The notes under the pieces are model-generated. The model saw only the letters and a list, made by a program, of their open reading frames with translations, was not told the DNA's origin and did not search any database. From Owenia fusiformis (lineage: Eukaryota; Annelida; Polychaeta; Sabellida; Oweniidae): DNA of 64,000 nucleotides. Where the stretch lies: positions 5,709,730 to 5,773,729 of the forward strand of contig CAIIXF020000007.1 of NCBI GenBank assembly GCA_903813345.2. The letters run 5' to 3'. Shown in pieces: positions 34,801-43,800 of the stretch. Made by a program: the position numbers and the translations under genes. Each line of letters opens with the position of its first letter. The stretch's first letter is position 1.

Positions 34801-37800
34801 GAACCTGCGAGAAATGTGGAGATGACAATCTTCGCCAGAATGCGATAACAATCTCCGCCAGAATGCGATACCAATCTCCGCGAGAATGTGGTAACAATCT
34901 CCGCAAGAATGTGATAACAATCTCCGCGAGAATGTGATAGCAATCTCCGCGAGTATGTGGTGACAATTAGAGTCTTGGGGACAATTAAATTTTAAACAGT
35001 TCCCAAAAGGTTTTCTCCATAACCCAGATAATAGTGGTTAGTTCTTATTTTCACCACCAGATGGCTAATTCGGGATAAATATTATGGTAGGTATACTGAA
35101 TGAAGAAATGATTCTCTTAAGTCAAATCCAATATATTTATACGACAATGTGGTAATGTATATTATCATGGATGCTATTTCATAGATTAAAAGTTTCACTT
35201 TTGATAAAACAACTAGCTATATACTTTGAATCGCTAGACTTCAACATTAATGCTAGATTACAAAATTTAAAACTTCCACTATGATGTCATCAGATTGCCC
35301 AGACCAAATTTAAAAATGGGTAATACGTATTGTATTAAAGCTAATCCTAAAATGAACTATCAGCATATAGATTTGAGCTCTCTTGAGGTAGAAACATGAC
35401 ATCCCAGTTCTACGTTTACTTGAATAGTAAGGATTCTATGGATCTTTATCCTTCTAACAATAACACAAGTTTCACTGTAAAATTACCGAGATATGTATCA
35501 TTAGCTCGGGAACACTGGCAAGTTGGTTTAGTGGAGATAAAACATCCAACTATTTACAAGACCGTTGTTATGAATGTACTCTGCGATTTATGCGAGGGAT
35601 CCATAGCTGGTGGAGAGTATCTCCCATTGCTAAGACAAGTACATGCTCATCAGGATCAAGTATTTTATTCTGCGAATCAGCAATCGTTTAATCCGATTCT
35701 ATATAAAACAATTATACCTTCCGGATTTCAACACATAACCATTACTATAAAAGCTGCAAAGGGAACTGGTGACCTTTCATTCAACGAGTTGCCATTCTAC
35801 TGCGCTCTTCACTTTAAAAAAGCACACATTTTTTAGTCAAGATGAGGGTATCGAGCTACACACCCGATGATGGTAAATGGAGTAGATTCTTCGCATCTTC
35901 AGTGAATAAGAGTTTAGCTATGGACTCGAGAAGATCTCAGAAATATGTGTCTCTCAATAATTCTCAATATGTAATTAGAAATAATCAAGAAGGAGGCGCG
36001 CCAATTCAGCTCGTATCACCGTCAGAAGCGATAGTGCAGAGAGCTAGTGAAGAACTGAAGCGGGAGAAGAGACTGGATACAATCAAAAGACCACGACCTC
36101 CCGGAACTCCCAAGGAACCAATCAAAAAACGTAGACGTCGAGAAAGCAAAGCATCGAGAAATGCGATAAAAGTCACATCCAAACCTAAAAAGCTCACATC
36201 AAAGAGAGGAAGCAAAACACCGAGAACTGTTGATATATTGACTAGGAAACAAAATGGCGGAAAAGGTAGTAGGAAGTGAGGAAACTTCTTCTAGTGAATT
36301 GATGTTGTTCAATACACCCTTAACTGATACGAGTATCAATCGATTTAAATGGGTTGAACATAGACCAACTTCAAGCATCAGTCCTGGTACTTGCGTGGAA
36401 TTCAATATCCCAAACAATGGTATGGACTATCTGAGTCTGAAACGTTCTCGGCTACATGTCAAAGTAAAAATACTTCAGGAAAATGGGAGCGTTATGAACT
36501 GGGACGCGGATGATATACAGGGAACACAAAAATGCGGACCAATAAACTTGCTTTTGCAAACCTTATGGAATCGTATAGATTTACAAATTCAACAGCACTC
36601 CATCACTGCTGCAACACCGGATTTTGCTTACAAAGCCTACTTACACGCATTGCTAGGCTATTCCTCTGGAGATAAAGCTTCTTGGTTACAAGCTCAAGGT
36701 TATAGAAAAGATGAAATTGATCCCGCTGCAAATGATGTATGGAATGGAGGAAACCCCGGTCTAACAATGCGATACATGGACTACAGAAATAGCCGCGATG
36801 TAGAATTGGTCGGCCCCATATACGAAGGATTTCTTCAGTCAAATCGGCTACTTCTCAATGGAGTAGAGTTGAAAATAAAATTATGGCCTAATAGCAGCGA
36901 GTTTGGTTTGGTTTCGAAGGACAATCAAAAATGGCAGTTAGTCATCACGGACGCATATTTTGAAGCCTGTATGGTCGAAGTTAATCCTGCTATCATTAAA
37001 GCCCATAACGAAGTGTTACTTAGGACACCAGCTAGATATCCTTACCAGGATGTGGAAGTTAAGGTTAAGAGCTTAGCAACGGGCAACTTTAACTTTTCTT
37101 GGGATAACATATTCCAAGGACGTATACCATCTTGTCTCACTGTGTGTTTTGTATCTGCTCGAGCCTATGCAGGATCATATGACACGAACCCGCTGTATTT
37201 GGATCACTTTAAACTCTCCAGTCTTTCAACTCAGGTCGATTCTCAAGATGTTCCTTCTAAACCATTATCACTGAAATTTTCCAGCGACCTTATCCAAAGT
37301 GAACAGTATTTGACGGCCTATCTAAGACTTTTTGAAGCATCATTATCTGGTCACGATAATCTCAATGATATCCAGATGAGTGATTTCCGAAAGGGATTTT
37401 CAATCTTCCGTTTTCAATTGGATGGTGTTGATGACAACAAAACCGTGTTCCCGTTACTCAAGGGTGGGCAACTGAAAGTGGAAGGACGTTTTGAGAGTGC
37501 TCTTCAGGAACCAGTCTGCGTAATGGTATTGGGATCATTTCATCGACTAGTGGAAATAGATCGTTTTCGTGGAGTTAACATTTCATAATTATGAATACTC
37601 GGCAACTACAACAGATTATGAACTCTGACACGTGCTTACGTCAACATACACACGCCGTGTATGCATCGGATGAGATACCAGAACGTGTTGTGCAAAGACC
37701 AGCCTATTTCATCGTGAATACCCAAGCAAGTTCATTGAGGGGACAACACTGGTGCGCCTTCTCATTCTTCAATAAAAATGAACCCGCCGAATTTTTCGAT

Positions 37801-40800
37801 TCAATGGGACAATCACCTGAATATTACAACCAAGCATTCCTGAATGTTCTTGTCAATAACAGCAAACATTTCATTTATAATAACACCAGAATTCAAGGCA
37901 AAGACCTGACATGTGGACAGCACTGTGCTTACTATCTAAATAAACGGTGCAGAGACATCACTATGAGATGCATCGTGAATTCATTTTCAAAATATAATTT
38001 GAAAGAAAATGATGTCTATGTGAAAGAATTTGTAAATCGCATGTATGGTAATGTTGTTAACGAATTTTACTGATATCAAATAAATATATGATGTAACGAT
38101 AAATGCATTCATTCTTTTGTTGATGTTGATTCACGTGTAAACTATGTCTACCAGCTATAGTGTAAATAATAAACCGGCACTTAGTCGGGCTATGAAAAAG
38201 GCTTTGAAATCGGCTTACTATAGCGCCAATCGTCCAGGATCATTTTTGAGTCAAAAGCAACTGTGGAGACAAGTAAAGCATTTGGGTATCACTCAGTCTC
38301 AGGTGCGGGACTGGATCAATAATCAGAAGAGCTATGTGTTGTTTAAGAAACCAAAGCCTACGAAAACAAGACGTAAAATAATAGTCTCCTCTTTGAATCA
38401 GATGTACGACGTAGATTTGGCCGACATGAAGACTTACTCAAAGTATAATTCAAAGATGGGTTATTTATTGGTTCTAGTGAACGCATTTAGTAGATATATG
38501 TGGGTGCGTCCATTGAAAACGAAAAAAGGCGAAGATGTTGTCTCAGCCCTAAAAGATATACTTAAAGAAGCACCAATTCCGCTACAAACCCCCTCCCCCC
38601 TCCTGGCGTTTAATATTCTTAAGAAGTAAACCCCCCCCCTTAACAAAAGTTATCCTTAATATTCAAAACACGATATCGCAGATAATAAATGGGTGAACTC
38701 ACTAGTTAATTAACATCTTAACTGAAAAAATGTATATAGACATATATCATGTGTTTCAGGGAAAAGAATTTGTTAACACAACCTTGAAAAGATATTTTAA
38801 AGCAGAGAAAATCGATCATATTTTAGCGAAGATGTTGTCTCAGCCCTAAAAGATATACTTAAAGAAGCACCAATTCCGCTACAAATTAGGAGTGATCAGG
38901 TAAAATACGTTGCATTATTCAGGACCGTAGCCAGGGGGGGTTCGAACGAACCCCCTCCCCCCTCCTGGCGTTTAATATTCTTAAGAAGTAAACCCCCCCC
39001 TTAACAAAAGTTATCCTTAATATTCAAAACACGATATCGCAGATAATAAATGGGTGAACTCACTAGTTAATTAACATCTTAACTGAAAAAATGTATATAG
39101 ACATATATCATGTGTTTCAGGGAAAAGAATTTGTTAACACAACCTTGAAAAGATATTTTAAAGCAGAGAAAATCGATCATATTTTAGCTTTTGGAAACAT
39201 GAAAGCTGGACTCGCCGAAAATGGAATAAAGAGACTAAAACAACGTTTAGTACGTTACATGTACGCCAATAACACATTCAAATACTTAAGTGTGCTTACA
39301 GACATTGTGCGATCGATCAACTCAACATATATGGAATCCATTGGCATGAGTCCGTCTGAGGTTAGCGCTGAAAATCAAGATCAAGTTTGGGATAAGCTTT
39401 ATTACGCAACGTACACAAAACGTCCTTCGAGATTTCAACCTAAATTTAAGGAGGAGCAGTTGGTGCGCATCTCTCTAGATAAGACCGACTTTACACCCGG
39501 ATATTTAATGGCCTGTAGTCAAGAGTTATTCAAAGTAAAACATGTAAAGCAGACCGATCCGCCAACATACATTCTAACTGATCTAAATAATGAAACAATC
39601 AAAGGTGCATTCTACGAAACCCAGATAATTGCCGCAAATGTTCAGGAGAATCAGTTGTATAGAATTGAAAAAATATTGAAGAAAAGGCGTTTCAAAAACA
39701 AGACACAGGTGCTTGTGCGTTGGTTGAACTATTCTAGTAAATTCGATACATGGGTGGATGAAAGCAAAATCAAAGATTTCGAATAAAAATCAATGACACT
39801 GCAACGATCGCTATTGAATAAGAAAACAACACAGCAGACTTTATGGATGAGAATAAGTTTCGATCGTGTGACAAAATTATAATTGGTGGACCTCCATAGA
39901 TTCATAAATTTCAAAAACACTCCATCACTGTTACAACACCAGACTTTGCTTACAAATCCTATTTACACACAGTTATACAAATCCCCTCCTCCTCCTCATT
40001 CCCTCTTCCTCCTCATTCCTTTTCCTCATTTTCATTCCCTTCTCCTCCTCCTCCTCATTCCATTTCCTCATTCTCATTCCCTCCTCCTCATTCCCTTTCC
40101 TCATTCTCAGTCCCTCCTCATTCTCATTCCCTTCTCCTCCTCCTCCTCCTCATTCCATTTTCCTCATTCTCATTTCCTCATCCTCATTCCATTTTCCTCC
40201 TTCCCTCCTCCTCATCTTATCCACATAAAAAGATTTTGTTATGTCAATGTAATAGACTAGTGAAAAGTAGACTCAGATATAAGTATGTAAGTAATCAGTT
40301 GACATCTTCATTTAGACAAAACTTTTGAAAGACAAACACCATGTATAGCTGCAGTGAATGTTTGAAGCAGTTCTCTCACAAAGACAATAAAATTCGTCAC
40401 ATGAAGATTGCACATGGATGTAATATAACTCAAAACGATCATATATCTAAAGGGGTAGGACAGTATGGGATGGGACTTAATTTATCAACAAATCCGGTTA
40501 TGAAGTCAACAGGAGATATTTCAAAGGTGCTCTATCATCCATTTACTATGATGGTGGTTGGACCAACAGGTTCGGGGAAATCTACATACTGTATGTTAAG
40601 GAACTGATTGAACATGCTGCTACCAGAATATCTCCATCACCACAAAGAAGCATATGGTGTTACAGTCAATGGCAACCTCTATATGACGACATCATGGCAA
40701 TCAGCTCAAATATTGAATTCATGATGGGAATACCAGACGAATTGAGTAACCCAGATTTCTTGGATGTGAATCAGAGGAACTTGGTTATCTTTGATGATTT

Positions 40801-43800
40801 AATGGGTGATATAACAAAAGATACAAGGATTACTGATTTGTACACACGTGGATCACATCATAGAAATCTAAGTGTCATTTGTTTGATGCAGAATTTGTTC
40901 CCAAGTGGTAGAGAAAGTCGAACTCTTAGTTTGAATTCCCACTACATTGTGTTGTATAAGAATCCTAGGGATCATCAACAAATATCTGTTCTCGCTCATC
41001 AGATGTATCCTGGAAAGTCTCGCAAGTTACTTGATGCATATGAGAAGGCTACACACCAACCTTACAGCTACCTGTTAGTGGACCTCAAGCAAGAAACTCC
41101 TGAGAGTATGAGATTATCTAATCCTCTTACAACTACACATAAAATGCTGCAAAAACCATTAGCAAAACAAAGTTTGGAGGAAGCAAATCAATCGCAGCAG
41201 CGTGAAAGTAATGTTAATGTAGTTAATCATGAGGTACAAGAAACATCTCAAATATATGAGAAGGATGCAATAATGTGTGATATAAATACTGGTGCTTCAC
41301 CTTGTTCGACTCATTTAATCTCTCGTAGATGCTACAATATGGTCTCGTGTGATGACTGTGGTTTAGTCTTTGAAAGTGTTCATGATTTGCAACGTCATGT
41401 CAAGAATTGGTGTCAAGGGCAAGGTCAATTGTACAAGAAAATGAAGATTGAAACACGCTCACAAACAAAAGAAGATTCCCGTGAAGAAGATGGTGATCTA
41501 ACATTAAATGAAACATTTGAATATTTAAAAAACAGGGCAAGAAATGATAATGAAAAGGATTATAATCATAAGGTAAAGGAGTATATGGATCGGGGAAACA
41601 GTGAAAAGGAGGCTATAGAAAAGGCTGAGAAGAAACTCGTACGAAAGGATAAAGAAAGATTCGTGAAGCACTATAAGAAGGTCTTAAAACTAGTATTCGG
41701 TTTAGCAGACAATGCATTACACAGAAATATTGTAGATGCAGTGAATGATATGTTGATAAGAGGTGTCTCTAGAGATCTTGCAATCAAAAAGGCACTTGTG
41801 AATGCTGAACATAAGTTTAATGAGCTATTTATAGAAGATACAGATGATGAAAGCGAGTCTGATGAAGATTCCAGTGATGAAGAACAATCTTATTCTCATG
41901 ATGAAAGCAATTCTGATGAAGAATCTACTGATGAAGACCAATTTTATAATCGTAATGAAACCGATTCTCAAAGTAATGATATGACCAGCATTTAACATAT
42001 AAAGAAATATGTAAAATAAATATAAAATTTAAAGCATTTACAGGAAGATAGTATTTGGAATAAAAATTAATCTAATTGAGATAAGTTTTAATATGTATTA
42101 TGCCAATGGGTATTTATATAGACTTTGGAATATGAATGTTAACGATTCATTGACCAAACCAAATGAGGGCTCTTGTCATTCATCATCATCCTATACATTC
42201 ATTGTACTTATTTTTAGAAGTAAATACAATTGTAACATAAACCATTATATTTAATTTTGTAATCTAGCATATCAATGTTGAAACTTTAATCTATGAAATA
42301 GCATCCATGATAATATACATTACCACATTGTCGTATAAATATATTGGATTTGACTTAGAGAATCATTTCATCATTCAGTATACCTACCATAATATTTATC
42401 CCGAATAAGCCATCTGGTGGTGAAAATAAGAACTAACTACTAGATATAGTATCCGGGTTATGGAGAAAACCTTTTGGGAACTGTATAAAATATAATTGTC
42501 ACGAAGACTATAATTGTAACCACATTCTCGCGGAGATTGCTATCACATTCTCGCGGAGATTGTTATCACATTCTTGCGGAGATTGTTACCACATTCTCGC
42601 GGAGATTGGTATCGCATTCTAGCGGAGATTGTTATCGCATTCTGGCGGAGATTGTCATCTCCACATTTCTCGCAGGTTCCACCACTACGTACACTACTTA
42701 TGAGGTGTCAAATGACAAACATCTCCTAATAGTCCATGGTATGACTTCCGAATATGAAGGATCCGTAGCATAGTCTAGCGCAGCAACATTTGAAGTAATA
42801 TTTATGAAGGTGTACATGTCTTGATTCTTTTAAAATACCATTTGCCGAAAAAACTTCCGGCTTTCGGGTCGAAAAATGTCTTTCATCACAAGGGATCAAA
42901 AAACGTAAATATTTTGATTCGAACTTTTATACATTTTATAAGACACAGACCGTTATTCTAAGCATACGAACAAAAATAAATTATCATAATTTAAAAATAT
43001 ACTATTTAATGTACCGTACATGTCGGTGTTTAATTAGTGTAATTATGCAAGTGTGTTTTTCAGATTTTGTTTGATTTTTCAAATATGAGCCAAGTCGATT
43101 CAACAAAACGTATTGAAAACCCCTTTTGTGAAAAACTAGTATAATTAAAACATTTGTCATTCCAATATAAAAGTGATTCATTTGTAGCATTTATCTAATA
43201 TTAATACCTGAGAAACAATACAAAACGTCAATGCACTGATTACATATTTTTTAGTATTGATAAGAAAGATAACCTCAAACTTATAGCTTACAAACCTAAA
43301 TCATATATTTAAAATCATTTCTTATTATTTTCTGTTGCATTGTGTACTCCAAATTGTGAAAAATTGGGATTTTATTTCTTGGTGATTTTTTGACCTCTGT
43401 TAATGGCAGGCATAATTCAGCCTGAAAGCCGGAAGTATATTGAACGGTTATAATACAAATTATTAGGGGACATATGTAGGTATGTTAATGTAAGGTCAAA
43501 TATCGCTGCGCTATACTGTGCTACCAGCTCCTTTATTAGACGTCCTAGAGATTTCATACCATGGACTATAACGTCAAAGTAAGCTTATTCCATTGATACC
43601 TAGGGCTGTATTGAACGTCTAACGTGACGAAGCATCAAGTCCATAAACGCATTAATTTTACTATATTCGATCGGGTTCTACAAGCAACGTGTTTTTGTTG
43701 GGAACTGAATATATGTTGAAAATATACAAGTTATGGGGAAAATAAGTCGAATTATACGAAATACTTACGTCTTCTGCTAGCCAAAATGGCCTCAGCCGGG

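Larger units (their letters stand above)
34782..42698 (+). mobile_element. Polinton (Maverick) element, compact, 7.9 kb
   Basis: Bounded by a perfect 6-bp target duplication TATGAG (34776-34781 and 42699-42704), the length typical of Polintons, and by long inverted repeats starting AGTAGTGTACGTAGTGG. Gene order on the plus strand: minor capsid (penton-like), small basic protein, major capsid-like, adenain-like protease, integrase with chromodomain, packaging ATPase. No protein-primed DNA polymerase B gene is visible, and the element is half the usual 15-20 kb. The capsid and protease genes look whole; the element overall is broken, with about two or three breaks. The two terminal repeats are very similar by eye, so the insertion looks fairly recent. 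It sits inside another element, in a receptor-gene intron. Confidence 0.93.

Noticed and set aside
39883-40260. Open frame through the CT-rich tract
   Set aside because: Ser/Pro/Leu low-complexity translation of a simple repeat; not a gene.
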